Origin: Sipunculus nudus
Lineage: Eukaryota; Annelida; Sipuncula; Golfingiida; Sipunculidae
NCBI GenBank assembly: GCA_026874595.1
Contig: CM049320.1
Span: 37,758,714 to 37,822,713, forward strand
DNA length: 64,000 nucleotides
Reading direction: 5' to 3'
Part shown: one piece after another, positions 11,022-23,617 of the stretch
How positions within the stretch are numbered: the stretch's first letter is position 1
Layout of the letters: each line of letters opens with the position of its first letter
Made by a program: the position numbers and the translations under genes
Notes under the pieces: generated by a model
Told to the model about the DNA's origin: nothing
The model's input: the letters and a program-made list of their open reading frames with translations, nothing else
The model's database searches: none

Positions 11022-11567
11022 CTAGACTGGTACCCCCGCTCTATTATGGCACCGCTACTCTAGGCCAATCATAGAGACGGGCGTACAACGCCATCTTATG
11101 TACTCCCGGCAGACTGGTTCCAACTCCAGTATATAATATATATGATAAAATAAGTATTTCGTTTGCTCAAAGAAGTTGCCAAAAGTTGGCTTTACATTTC
11201 GCGTGACATTAATGATGAGATTAATAGATATTGATAGTAAATCAATACCACACACGTCTACAAGTGGAATATCAAAGATTCAGTATATTATATAATCTAT
11301 ACATACATCATTCAATTTTTGTGCAGAAACACTTTTTTAAATTTTTAAAAACTGGAAATAACTAAAGGAAGTCATTTATAAGAAATCTTCACGGATAATC
11401 AGCCAGCACTGCGTGAACGTCCATGACATTCGGTATGAGCGTGCATACCGGAGTTGGAACCAGTCTACAGGTATGACAGGAGTTGCAACTGGGAGTGCTT
11501 AAGATGGCGTTGTACGCCTGTCTCTATGCTTGGCTGAGGGCCATAATAGAGCAGGGTACCAGTCTAG
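11022..11567. mobile_element. Foldback-type MITE with ~110-bp inverted arms
   Basis: Left arm 11022-11129 and right arm 11449-11567 are inverted copies. The left begins ctagactggtacc and the right ends ggtaccagtctag; both contain the block atggcgttgtacgcc in opposite orientation. The 320-bp spacer has no coding capacity. A further partial arm (gcggggtactagtcta) follows at about 11597-11612, suggesting nesting. Confidence 0.7.
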
Positions 11568-11794
11568 GCCGAGAGCCCGAATGCTTGGCCGATTAGAGCG
11601 GGGTACTAGTCTATCTACTGAATCACACTGCGCAGAATAAGATTACAAAATGCAGGTGTACCACCCTTCCACAAGTGGCTGTAACTTCTCAAAACTGATT
11701 TCCGCGAGTCCGATTCTGAGCAGTGTGACAAGAGTACGTTATGAGTATATTTTGAAACGGCCTCTGGCGGAAGGTTTCCATAATAGATCTTGCC

Positions 11795-11869
11795 CTATTC
11801 GGAACTTCTCGGCCGAATCCGTTAGCTTCTAGCTGGAAGCCAACGGATTCGGCCGAGGAGTTCCGAATG
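11795..11869. repeat. Short-loop hairpin, about 35-bp arms
   Basis: cggccgaatccgttagcttc on the left pairs with gaagccaacggattcggccg on the right; the arms extend through ttcggaactt/aagttccgaa with about three mismatches around a loop of roughly 6 bases. This is unlike random AT-rich sequence. Confidence 0.8.
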
Positions 11870-12881
11870 GATCTTGTCTCTGCCTGGAGGTTGCCCGTAT
11901 CAATCTCTATGCTAAACTGGTACTCAGCGCCGATATGGCCCGCTGCTCAAGACAATAAAACTTATTTTTGGAAAAATTGTTGAGGGACAAGCATCAGACT
12001 TCGTACATCCTTAAAAAGTCATGATTTAAACAATCAGTATTTAAAAGTTATGATTTTGTAGAAAATTCGCAAAAGTCATGAAAAAATCATTAATTTTTAT
12101 TTTCTTACTGTCTAAAAATGGTATTTATCAACTTAATTATTTTTATCTATGAAAAAGATATTTAACGTACATTTTACTTGAAAACTACCTAAACGAGACT
12201 TTACCTCGGTATTTCTACCTTTACATTGCTGTTCTAGATAAGGTTTCCATGATTTTTAGAAATATCTAAAAATACGAAAAATACAAATACGAAACGAACC
12301 AAATTCTAAAATTGTCTGTAATTGAGTATTCATGGCAATGGCGAGTTTTGTGTAAATACATGTTCACATCACAGGGGAGAAGCTTAAATATTACGTAGGC
12401 CTTTGAGACGAATAAAAATAGTATTTCATTGTCGTTTGTGCTAATAACAAAAATAATTACTTTAACCTATGAGTTTAAGGTGTTACATCTTTAATAAAAA
12501 GGGCTTTTGTCTTTATATACATGTAGGCCTATTTGTCAGGGATGACAAAGACTCGTGTATTGAAAATTGCAATTATAAAAAACGTTTTAAAATGTAAGAA
12601 AAATAGAGTATACTGTCACTCTCAGGAAGCTACAAATAACACAATGTTACTTTTTATGGTTACTACGATGGAAGCATTGCTATCCTGTAAATTTGGAGCC
12701 TATACCGAGTTTTAATGTTATATTCTTGCCTTTCCGGGACTTCTTTTGTATTGCGAGTTTGGAATATTCATATTCCATGCAATCGATTCGTGTATCTGTT
12801 AAGTTCATAATTAGGCCTAGACAAAAACGGATAAATATTGTTATCGAAAATGTCAGTGAGCCATCTTGTATGCACATTTCC

Positions 12882-13065
12882 AGGGGCGGATCCAGGATTT
12901 AGGAAAAGGGGGGGGGTCAACCCAGGGGGACTAGGATAAAACCTAAAAAAGGACCTCAGGTCCGGAAAAGAGGGGGTCCAGGCCGCAAAATTGGTCTGAA
13001 ACCCTTAAAAAAAGTTTACTTCGGCTGAAAAAAAGGGGGGGGGGGGGTCCGGACCCCCTGGAACA
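12882..13065 (+). repeat. Interspersed repeat B, copy 1
   Basis: Shares the order ggggcggatccaggatttag, a G-tract, gacctcagg, gggtccaggc and tctgaaacccttaaa with 57103-57260. Function and full length are unknown. Confidence 0.65.
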
Positions 13066-13519
13066 CCCCCACCCCACCCCACCCCCCACCCGAATTCGCT
13101 TCTGGTTTCTAAGTCCGTGCATTCCAGATGATTTGGCGGGAAACCCTGTGCCGCCTACATCTGTATTCACTGATTCGGCCCTTACTCCTGTTAGTAAAAC
13201 GTACTTTACAGACTTTGAATACACAATCCGGTCCGCCTGGTTGATTTGTATATAGCAAGAACTATACAAGAGTTAAAACGTTTTGTTTTACGTCATTTGT
13301 TAAGTGCTTTTGAACATACTTGACGTATTAAAATAGTGCAATGTAAATGTGTCATACAATAATAAAATCCGGCTCTCTTTTAACATTTTAATACTTATTT
13401 ATATTCTCCATATTTGAGTTCTCCCCCCCCCTAAATCCGCCCTTTTCAAAGGAAAAAATCCTCACAAAACGGATGGGGCTCAGATGAATTTGACACACAG
13501 GTGATGCATGTATTAATAA

Positions 13520-14215
13520 TTGATACTAGGGTTTGGTGAACATATTTGTTAAGAAATCTTGAAAAATGGGTAGAATGATTTTCAGAGTTCACAAAGCCAT
13601 GCTATTTGTGCCCACAGTTCTTAGAAAATAGGTAACAGCTTCATTACTTCGGTTGAACACGATTTATATATCTGACTTATAAGGCACTCAAATCATGTTC
13701 TTTCACATAGCTCACAGAATAAAGGTCAAATTGACCTTATTTTAGGATACCAAAAGACACATAACAATGACCTCCCTTTACTCTAAGAAAAAAATTTCTA
13801 GTTCCAAGAGTTACGAATTGGGCCCTGTCTTCTTTCTTGTTGCTCAAAATTTGTTTTCTCCTATAGCTCACATAATATAGTTCACGGTGATCTATTTTCA
13901 TGTTTTCAAGGATTCTAGGCCAAAGGATACAATTTTTGCCCCCTCTGACTCTTTTGTGTTCAAAACCATGTTTTTGGCCAATAACTCACAGAACATTGCT
14001 TCCCATGACCTAATTTCGGGTTCTAGGTGATTTATCTACTGCCTAGGAACTCGCTCGATATACGGCTAGACGTTTCCAGGTCAAACAGTTATGGTTTGTG
14101 CCCTCTTCAGAATTGGATTGCTTCATTTGAAGGCCTAAACATACAGTTGGCACCACCAGTCTTCAGGAACTGATGGAACTGTCCATGGTCAATATGCATG
14201 GGGAAAATCACGGCT
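13520..14215. repeat. Diverged copies of the 330-bp family found at 60480-61850
   Basis: Shares the landmarks gacctaatttc, ggtttgtgccctcttcag and ggcaccaccagtcttcagg...tcaatatgcatg with the tandem array at 60.5-61.8 kb, at low identity. Confidence 0.5.
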
Positions 14216-14323
14216 ATTAATGTATTGTTATCGAAATACTCGATATTTTGTATCAAATATTTTAATTATTTTGGATGCACAAACATGTATTTCTTTAAAC
14301 TATTTATTTTTTTTAATAAAAAG

Positions 14324-14325
<2 letters not shown>

Positions 14326-14380
<55 letters not shown>
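14326..14380. repeat. (TA)n microsatellite
   Basis: Perfect TA run of about 27 units. Confidence 0.9.
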
Positions 14381-14515
14381 GTTTCATCGATATATATATG
14401 ACATGGTTAAGTCGTCCGTCTCCAAACGTGTGTGAAATATCTCCAAAACGTGGTTGTACATATAAAAATTTATTCGGGTCAAATCATCTCTATACTCATA
14501 TCAAATCGTCTTAAG

Positions 14516-16540
14516 GCGTTGTAGAGACACTGTCAAGAGAAACGAGATATACCATTCAGTAACATGTATCATTGGTAACTCATTAAGTACATTATGTATA
14601 TCAAGTGAGTACAATATAAACCGAATGATTTACTGTTATGAGATAAATCAAATACTTATAAAAGGTATTCGGTTCACGTCTGTTCGCAATGTTCTCTAAA
14701 ACCGGGTTGTGTACAATGGTGTGCCTTACATCATTTTAAAGGTTATTATGCCTGCAGTGACATGGGCGAAATGATAATAAAATAAACTTTAATGTACATA
14801 TAATTTTGAGTGATTTTTCCGTTTTTACATACTTGCACAAAGGGAAGATCGAGCATAGCCGAACTGCCTTCGGCAATGACCGGAACGCATTCATCGTGGT
14901 CGTTCAACCTAAATCACTACTATTGTTCATATGAATAACGCTTGCTTTCAGTGAGGGATTTGAGCCTGTCGGCCCTTTCTCACCCACGCGCGTAGTCGGT
15001 AAAGAGAAAAACACGTTTCTCGCTTTATGAAATAGAGAGTTCAACCATGAGGAATAATGACAAAACCTAATTCAAGGTACCGATTTCACGAAAAGGCGTC
15101 GGTTGGGGTGGGGTGGGATCGGGTGGGGCAGAGAAGTGTCTTGGGTTTCAAGCCTCAAAAGATGTCTGATACGATGAATTAAAGGTTGCGGCGGTTGAAA
15201 ATGAATACGGAATCTCAGCATGGAGTCCCGTTGGGTACGCTTCTGCTACTTACGAGGTATGCATATTTCCGTTTCTTTCTTCAGGAACAGTTTAATGCAA
15301 TAAATAAATCTTTAATAAATCTTTCATGTGTTACTCACATCAACCTAATCTTTAACGATAGGATCCCGTCAAATATCATCGGAAACCTGAATGCGCACGC
15401 GTCTCATTCCGGTTTGCAATGTAAACACCATCACAGTGACTGACCTTCAAGGTAAACACACCTGGGTATAAATTTCTTGGCACGAGGACAGCCCCACAAA
15501 ATAAATGTTTAAAATATTGGAGCGACAACAGGATAACTCACCCACTGTCTCCACCAGGTTATCAGTTTATACGGACGGACGATATGTTTAGGATTCATGT
15601 AATTTAAAAGTAAGTTGCAAAATTGAGATACAAGCAGCTGGACATAGAAATGTTTCTGTTCACAGAAGTGTTGTGCCTCAACAAGGTGCATGATGGCTGT
15701 CAGTGGAAGAACAACGGTAATGGCCCCTATAAAAAATCCACTGATAAGGAAAGATTATTTTAAAGATACGCAAGGGAAAGGCCATTCCACGGACTTTACA
15801 GAAATTGAATTAACAGTATTGCGACCCCAATCTTGTATTAGCACAATATTTAGGAAATTAAAGTGTTGCTGTGTCACTCATTCATGCCAACAGAAATCAC
15901 GGTAGAATGGAAAATAAAAAGACATCTCCAGGTCAGAGAGAAAGTTAAATTCGAAACACCAGTGAGCCTGGGGTGAGAAACAGACAGGGGGTAACAGATG
16001 TCAGAAATAGAAGACAGGTGACAAATGAAAAAAAAAAAACAGTGACTTCTATATCTCGTTTAAGTCAAGATGACGTATACAATTGACAAGAATTGTCTCA
16101 GCATTTGGGTAATGTTTAACAGATTGTTTTTTTTATTTGCCGATTTAGTATATGTTATTGGTTTAGACAGTGTTTTTAAATAATTGAATGATTTATTGGA
16201 AGTTAGGTCAGATAATCCTATTTCACTGTAATATGTACAATTTTTAACATTGGTGATTTTATGTATCTGTTTTAAGTTTTGTTTGAAACAAACTCTAAAG
16301 CTAATCCAACTCCAGTACTATCTTTTGCCTATATAATTCATGAGAGGAAAATTTTCCGAAACACATGCTAGATTTTAAAAACTCTTCTCGAATGTGTACC
16401 AAATAAAACGAATTTTCTTTTCAAATAGTTTTGGATCGTGAATTTGGTATACAAACACCATAGCAAAAAAACTTATCTAAGGCAAAGCTGGAACCATTTT
16501 AGGAATGATCTCAAACAAAAGTTACATTCGCATACAGCTG
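14516..16540. other. Intergenic, nothing recognised
   Basis: Unique-looking AT-rich sequence. Open frames are short and have no motif or splice support. Confidence 0.4.
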
Positions 16541-16563
16541 CATGAGATGACTTTGTGGTATAA

Positions 16564-18480
16564 ATGACAGACCAGATGGCCCTTCTAAAATGTAAAAGTG
16601 AAAATGAAACGAATGACCTTTTTGACAAGTTGTCTGCTAAATGGTCCCTTTCAGCCACACGTTATTTCAATTCTAACTTGGAAGATGATATTATTAACCA
16701 ATATGATAAATGGGTACTCGTTCCCTTAATTTTATATGACCCATACTCTGGGATAACTAACAACCCTGCAGAATCTGTAAACGAAGTGATAAAATCTTTT
16801 TCAGAGCTGGACTGAGGCACTAGTTGACGGTGAAGTTCTGCCCTTTAAGCAACTTCGAAATTACTAATGTAATGAACTGCAGATGGTTTTAATGTGGAAC
16901 TGGGGAATATAATTTAAGAGAAACTTACCAATATGGAAGCAAAATACAATTTCTTGGCCTGATGGAGTGTGTAACCCATACAAAATTATTTTAAATACTA
17001 TGAATGATGTAAGAAAAATTGAAAGTAATAATACACCAGGGGTACAAATTTGACACAAATATAGGGAGAATTTGATGTTCATGGTCGGTAAAGAAGGTCA
17101 CAGCTTTCTTTAGCTAAAATTTTACTTAACGAAATAGAATAACATTTGTTTCTAAACATCAGGCATTTCTTATCACAGGCTCCACAAACAATAAATATGT
17201 AGTTACCCTGTTATCAAAAGAGTCGTGTCAGTGTGGCTCCAGTACTACATGCCATGACCTTATAGCACCCCGTTTCCTGCTAGTCATGGCATCAAATGGC
17301 AATTAAAAGAGTGTTTACCGTTACAAAAACAATCCCGCAAAAGAACTGATAAGAAAATCAGGTAGGAAAGCCCCCGGGCTTGGTGATTATGAACCATCTG
17401 CCATTACTGTGGCCCTGTACCAGATCCCTGTGTAGCAAATCATTTTTTAATTAATAATTTAGATCAAAGTCTTTAAACAACCATCTGTGGTTGAAGAGGC
17501 ACCAGTCCACTTGTCTTGTGCTGAAACTCCATATGAAAACATGGATTTACCATGTGTGTAATTTTTCTCTTCTTAACGGATCTTAATTTCTGTATCTTCA
17601 ACACCAGTTGCCAAAAATGCAACACAATTCTATTTTAGGCCAGTCAAATATTTATGAAACAGGACCTGAAAACTAAAGATAGTTGTCATACAGGGAAAAA
17701 AATAAGTTTTGAAAGAAATTTAGAATTCATATCAGTTTAAAGATTCAATATCAGTTGATTCAAAGATTAAAAAATGTAATAATAATGTCGGCAAAGAGAA
17801 AATAGCCAAGACTTTGACTGGTTGCTCTGCGTGTCAAGTGGAAAATTTTGTGGACGACAAAAGCAAACGCATAGTCAGTTACAAAGTAAGTAGCAGTTCA
17901 TTAAGAGGTAACATATATTAAATAATACTGTCAAAACACCATCTTCTATGACACTAGAAGAGATCAGTAATAGGAAGCCTACACCAAGGTACGCAGGGCA
18001 TCCCATGTGGTAAGTTTCCTTTAAATTAACATTTCAGGATAAGTTAGAAATAGAAATTGTCAGTGTCTATCATGTTCACACATCTTAGCAGTTAACACCA
18101 TTTTAATTAAATGGTTTTCAGGATCCTACTTTTGCACTAGTCTCTAATCAGGATCAGAATAAGTGGCTAATGGAAGCTAAAGAACAATTTGAATCAAGAA
18201 ATCCTCCCACCTGCCAAATTCCTTACTCTGCTTATGGTCACTGGGTGATGTCTTTTGTCAACAGTTCAGGTTGACCAGTTTTTGTTATGGATAGCTTTCA
18301 CAGAGGTTTACTCACAACATGTTTACAAATGCAGGTTTAAAGAATATATGGTTTAATAGAAAGCATATTTCAGTTAATCTGCCACAAATGAATCAACAGC
18401 GAAATAGTGTCGACTGTGAAGTTTTTGCCATTGCAAACATATTTGAAAGTCTAGGAACTGGTAAAACAACGTGGATATTT
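16564..18480 (+). pseudogene. Decayed MULE-type transposon with SWIM-like and Ulp1-like (C48) parts
   Basis: Frame 16564-16815 encodes a segment ending YSGITNNPAESVNEVIKS, the TNN-ESxN motif seen near the C-terminus of MULE-like transposases. At about 17200-17300 a Cys/His cluster CQCGSSTTCHDLIAPR resembles a SWIM zinc finger. At 18120-18480, in shifted frames, pieces match the layout of a Ulp1/C48 cysteine protease: His in YGHWVMSFV, Asp in VMDSFHRGLL, and Cys in NSVDCEVFAIANIFESLG. Stops and frameshifts separate all parts and no inverted ends were identified. MULE-like elements carrying Ulp1-like genes are known from plants; a single element here is inferred from order and strand. Confidence 0.5.
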
Positions 18481-18934
18481 TTTGTCAGACAAAGATGAGA
18501 AGGCATGTACTAAATTGTTTAGAAAAAGGCATATTTATTCCAATTTCCTAAGAGAAACTGGAATATGCTTGTTAAAGTTTAATAAAAAAAGTAAATATTG
18601 ATATTTCATGCAGTTGCGGTAAGCCTGACTGTTTGGAAAATATGGTTGGTTGTGAGTAAATGTCTTTGTGATGTGTCTTTGTAATGATATACACATTGGA
18701 GTTATCCTCTGTAAATGCTTGGTGTATCTGCCTGATATATTAATACATACATGATGCATGGCATGTTAAATGTTATTTTTTACTTCTTCATACTGGTTAT
18801 CTAGTTAACTTTTAAAAATATTTAATTTTTTAATTTCCATGATATTTTTGAATGTTTATTCTAGACCTGTTCTTGTTTTCTAAAATTGTGTAGTCCTTTG
18901 GTCACATTATTATCATATATTCATGTGTATCAAC

Positions 18935-19115
18935 AAATACTTGGAGTTATTTGTGTCCATACTTAAACTTAAGTATCCAATTTTACGATCTTTAACCATG
19001 AGTTCGAACTGACTATAGTGCCATAAGAGCAAAGGAGAGGCATACAATATCAGTGGTATACCTTCATCTTCAAAGTGAAATTGCAGTCATTAGAAATAAT
19101 ATTTATAATACCTAT
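18935..19115 (+). repeat. Interspersed repeat C, copy 1
   Basis: Shares aaatacttggagttatttg, gtccatactt and the end taccttcatcttcaaagtga with 20340-20490. Family unknown. Confidence 0.55.
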
Positions 19116-19189
19116 TATTATTACTAATAAATTGTAGTGTGTACTATTCTATGATCAGGTAATCACAGAATATTTATTTGAGTCCGTAC

Positions 19190-19217
19190 ACACACACACA
19201 CACACATATATATATAT
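19190..19217. repeat. (CA)n(TA)n microsatellite
   Basis: Short compound dinucleotide run. Confidence 0.85.
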
Positions 19218-20339
19218 CTCATGCAAGATATTACACGATAGGTACACATTTATTTTTAAGCCAAAGACTGTTAATGTACATTGTGCTACTTTTAAATGTA
19301 TACATATGTTAAACCTCATAAGTATAAGTTAGTAAGCTGTTACTTGTCATATAAAACTCTACCTTTAGAGTTTCTAATATAGATGTATCACGGGTTATAA
19401 GCATCTTGATCAAAATATTAAATATATTAATTTAAAAAATGTGTACTTCAACTCAGCTGACCTATTATCTCGTATATGCCTCCTTAGATACAGCACATTT
19501 TTTTCACTGTGATTTTAAAATATAAACAAAAATACAAACTCAAACAACAAGATGATTCATGCTTTGCATTTCAATGATAGAAAATTGGTTCAGTGTTTAT
19601 AACTAAATGGTGGCAACAATACATTCCTTTTGCAAGTGATTTGCATAAGCAATTTATCACTTATTTTTTTTATGTGACACAAGTGCGAAATTAGTTGTGA
19701 TGGACAACTAAAATAAAATATGTCCCATAATGACAAATGACCTTTCTTTCTCAGACTGACAACAATTTTTTTGGTTTGAAACATTAGGTATTTCTATTAT
19801 ACAGGATATTATTGATGTAAAACAAAACTTAAGGTCCATTATATGGATCCTGCATTAAAATATCCTCTGGCAGGTGAGGGCAGCTGTTATTAATCTCACC
19901 AATTGAAAAATGTGATTAAGCTACTGTATGTAAATAATACATGCATCATATGTTACCAGCTTGGCAAAACTAATTGTTATAAGTTCAAAATGTAGTTGTT
20001 TATACAATGTGAATACTTCTGAGCATACCATATAATTCCTCCTGTCGTTAACAGTATTGTATTTAGAGAAGAGTCAGACAGAAGGCCAAGTTATATGTGA
20101 TAAAACGGATAACTTACTGTATCATATGTAACATTACAGTAACACATATAGTTATAATTATAGTTATAGTAATGGTTACACTTAAAGCACTCAGAAGTAG
20201 TGGTGGCAGTATTGTTCCAATAGCCTCCATTTACGGGTATTGCTTGCTTCGGATGGAATGTAATGGTCAGTTACAACAGTGTTATTGTATTTTCCCCTTA
20301 AATTAAACAGTGTGTTAGTTTTATCTATTTAATAATTGT

Positions 20340-20490
20340 ACACCAAATACTTCGAGTTATTTGCGTCCATATTTTAACCTAAGTATTAGAATTAACAAAC
20401 TCTACTCGTGCCTTAAGGACAAGGAAGGTGCATTCTATTTTAGTGCTATACTTAATCTTTAAAGTGACGTTACACTAACCAGTGATAAAA
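20340..20490 (+). repeat. Interspersed repeat C, copy 2
   Basis: Diverged direct copy of 18935-19115 (aaatacttcgagttatttgc, gtgctatacttaatctttaa). Confidence 0.55.
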
Positions 20491-20599
20491 TATAGTGTGA
20501 TTGTTTAATGCCCTATAATTCGGGCAATTACAGTTGTCAAGGTTAGACGTATCGTTATGGCTAGGGATTTAGAGTTTAGAGGACATCTATACAATTGAG

Positions 20600-20760
20600 T
20601 GGTAACAAGCTCGGCTCCCTCTGCTGACGACCCAGATTCGATTCACGCCTGCAGTTAGCTGCAGTTGGCCGTCCGATATCGATGGTTTTCTTCGGGTCCT
20701 CCGACATAATAGACTACCGAGCGCCACCGTCTGAGCCGTGGAGACTGCCTCGCATTAGTT
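20600..20760 (+). mobile_element. Possible SINE, family C
   Basis: A B-box-like cagattcgattcacgcc is followed by a GC-richer body (ttcttcgggtcctccgac). No clear A box or target duplication, and a single copy in this window. Confidence 0.35.
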
Positions 20761-21158
20761 AATATAACTAGTTGTACAATTAATGTAAACTGATAGTAAA
20801 TACTTTAGTAAATAGTTTAGGAGGTATGACAATGGTAAAAGTGAAGGGACTACTTTGCGCAGGTCAGTTTTTTATGTTGCCCTAGTGATATATGTAGCGT
20901 ACATCATGAACATTTTTCATTCAAGTAATACATACATTGTGTATGTATTGTGGAAATGTCTATTAAATCTGTATGTCTATCAATATCATAAGTGTCTCAA
21001 GTTAAAAAGAAAAGGACATGTTATATCAACCATGTGGGTATAATAACTGGATTAACGGTTTTCCATTAACTTGTTGGTATAATTCGACTATACCTTGACT
21101 AAAAACCGTATTTTTACTCTAACTAGCCTCTACAACCCTGCATTATTGTTCCCCAAGT

Positions 21159-22395
21159 AAACACACTCAAAGGGTAACACTAGATAAACGGTAAATTCGA
21201 TTCTTGCCCCTATGAAGCAACCAAAAGTTGGTAAATCTTAACATTCGTTTCCAGGGCATACTTGTTCCTGCAGTTTTGTGCATATTTTCCTCATTTGTTG
21301 CATAAAACAAAGTTTGGCCGGATTCCTGGACGGGATGTATATTCGGTGTTTAATTCTTATCTAGCATGTCTAGGGAAGCTGGTGCGTCACATGCATGGTT
21401 TTATCTGTTGTTCAGTAATAACATAAAATAATAGCAACCACGTTTCGAATATATGTCCAGTTCGTTCATAAATGATCATTTCTCTCATAATTTCATATTA
21501 GTCAATGATGATGCAATCTTATTTTTTTTCTATCACAAAGCAAAATATATCAAAATCACGAAGAAAAATTTCTATGAAGTTGAGTCCAAGAATATGTATA
21601 TGATAAAAATGATATAAATGTTCTATTCCTCCCTAAGGCATTAGTACCATGCTACTGTTTAAACCCGGAATGAAAGAATGATACGTTGAAATAAGAAATT
21701 GCTTTTTTTGCAGCTATCTTCGTCTTTATACAGTATAACTATCGATTTTGGTCCCATTACTGAGTTTATTGTGAAATATTATATATCTAAACATGGTCTA
21801 GAATCAACATTTACTGAAAGCATAATATCTTGTTGTTTACACCTTACAGCTTATTGTAATATATCTGAAATGTGACACACAAACAATAACAGTATGAATA
21901 TATATTTATTTATCTATAAAAAACTTTACGTTCCCACACCTGTGAGTTATCACCCCGCCGCCCCACCTTCTCCTGAAGATAAATTGACGCCACTTGTCAT
22001 GAGACTGTCTGCCAGTTTCCAAAGAACTAAATGCGGGAAGATTTATTATAAAACTGACGCACGCTAATTGCACGATTATCGTGAGTTCGATTCTCAGCCA
22101 ATGCGGGGAGAATTTTCGCAGTCGGCCCCAATACAGGGTAAGGCTTAATGGGAAGGTTTTGCTCCATGGCACGGCCGTGTTCAACTCCCAAACGAGTGCG
22201 ATTTTCGGGGGTTCCTAGGTGTTATAACCTAAAAATTAGGGTTGATTACACACAGGGTCCGAACTAGCACTAGTCACCGGGCTGCATGGTTAACACCGCG
22301 ACACAAATTGAGAGAAAGCGTGTGCTCCTGGGCTATTATGTTGTACGGAACCGGATGGAATTCAACAGATGTACCTACTTATTTAAGCTAACAAA
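21159..22395. repeat. Segmental duplication, copy A part 1
   Basis: Colinear with 43474-44603 from aaacacactcaaagggtaa through shared gcatacttgtt, ctgctgtttaaa and gaatcaacat blocks to the shared SINE. Clearly diverged, with small indels. Confidence 0.8.
22050..22395 (+). mobile_element. tRNA-derived SINE, family A (in duplication copy A)
   Basis: B box gtgagttcgattctcagcc, then the body with cggccgtgttcaactcccaa, ggggttcctaggtgttat and tail ggaattcaacagatgtacc. Its orthologue at 44297-44603 dates the insertion before the duplication. Confidence 0.7.
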
Positions 22396-22957
22396 AACAA
22401 AAATAATATGTATGGCCACGCGATGATTTTACAACTGTCGAAAGACCACTTTTATAATCGTCCGCTTTCCTTCCTTTCATATACAACTTGAAATTTTCTC
22501 GACTTGTTGTGTGCCCTATAGTGTGACTGGGTCTTCACGAAGCCGGGGTATGATTTAACGTGAACACACTTCACTGTTTGTGCCTTCCACTACATATATG
22601 ACACCAGTATCACATGATTTAAAACTACACCAGACCTGTTATTAACTTCCATTTAGTCATTATCATTATTATTAGTACACACTATAATAAAAGGAAATAA
22701 ATCAGGACATAACAACATTGTCCATTACATTATTTTTCATTTTAAAGTATTATTAGGATTTTCAATCTAGGCATATTTATTACACCTCCCACGGCTCTTT
22801 ATCCAGAAACCACATACCGGTAAGATGCTTATTTCATTGAGATTTAATGTTAATGTTAAGTGTATACAAATCGATCTTATTATTATTTAATACAGAATGA
22901 TACGGAGGAAACGCATCCGCATAGTTAATCACAGCAGGGGACGATGTTTATATACAT

Positions 22958-22974
22958 ATATATATAATATATAT

Positions 22975-23007
<33 letters not shown>
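22958..23007. repeat. (TA)n microsatellite
   Basis: Interrupted TA run. Confidence 0.85.
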
Positions 23008-23011
<4 letters not shown>

Positions 23012-23550
23012 TTTTATGGGCGAATCTTCATGGCCGACTCTCCTTTATCTCTGATAGATGTCACAGTGTCTATTTATTTAACCGAAAATATAACCCAATA
23101 AAAATGACAGTGGTATATTTTGCACTATAATACTATAATGCAGGATTACTGTGTCAGAGAACACTTCGCCGTTAAAAAAAGAATAAATGACAAAGAACAA
23201 GGCATTTGCATTAAACAACAAAATTAATAACACATGGCAGGAAATAAGATTCAAAACTACGAAAATAAAAGCACAGCTGAAGACATTCATACACAAAAAA
23301 GCCATATATTACAGGAAGTAATGCATTATTACCGAGCCCGGGAGAGGACATCGTGAAATATATTTATTAATTCGTGCACGAATTACTAGGTGTGAAAAAT
23401 ATATTTCCAAGGTGGAAAATATTTATTTCAATAGGATAACAAAGTAGACGATAAGGCTCTCCTGCATATAAATTAAAAGAAAGTGAAAAATTAACATGAA
23501 TGTATATATGTATATATAAATGCTCATATTGGAAAAGTGCACATATATTC

Positions 23551-23558
23551 ACACACGA

Positions 23559-23606
<48 letters not shown>

Positions 23607-23617
23607 TCGTGTGTATA
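23551..23617. repeat. (TA)n tract inside perfect inverted arms
   Basis: acacacgatgat on the left and atcatcgtgtgt on the right are exact inverted copies flanking about 43 bases of TA, so the whole unit can form one long hairpin or cruciform. Confidence 0.85.

Noticed and set aside
12943-13269. 108-codon minus-strand frame rich in Gly and Pro
   Set aside because: It is the G-tract of interspersed repeat B read in antisense.
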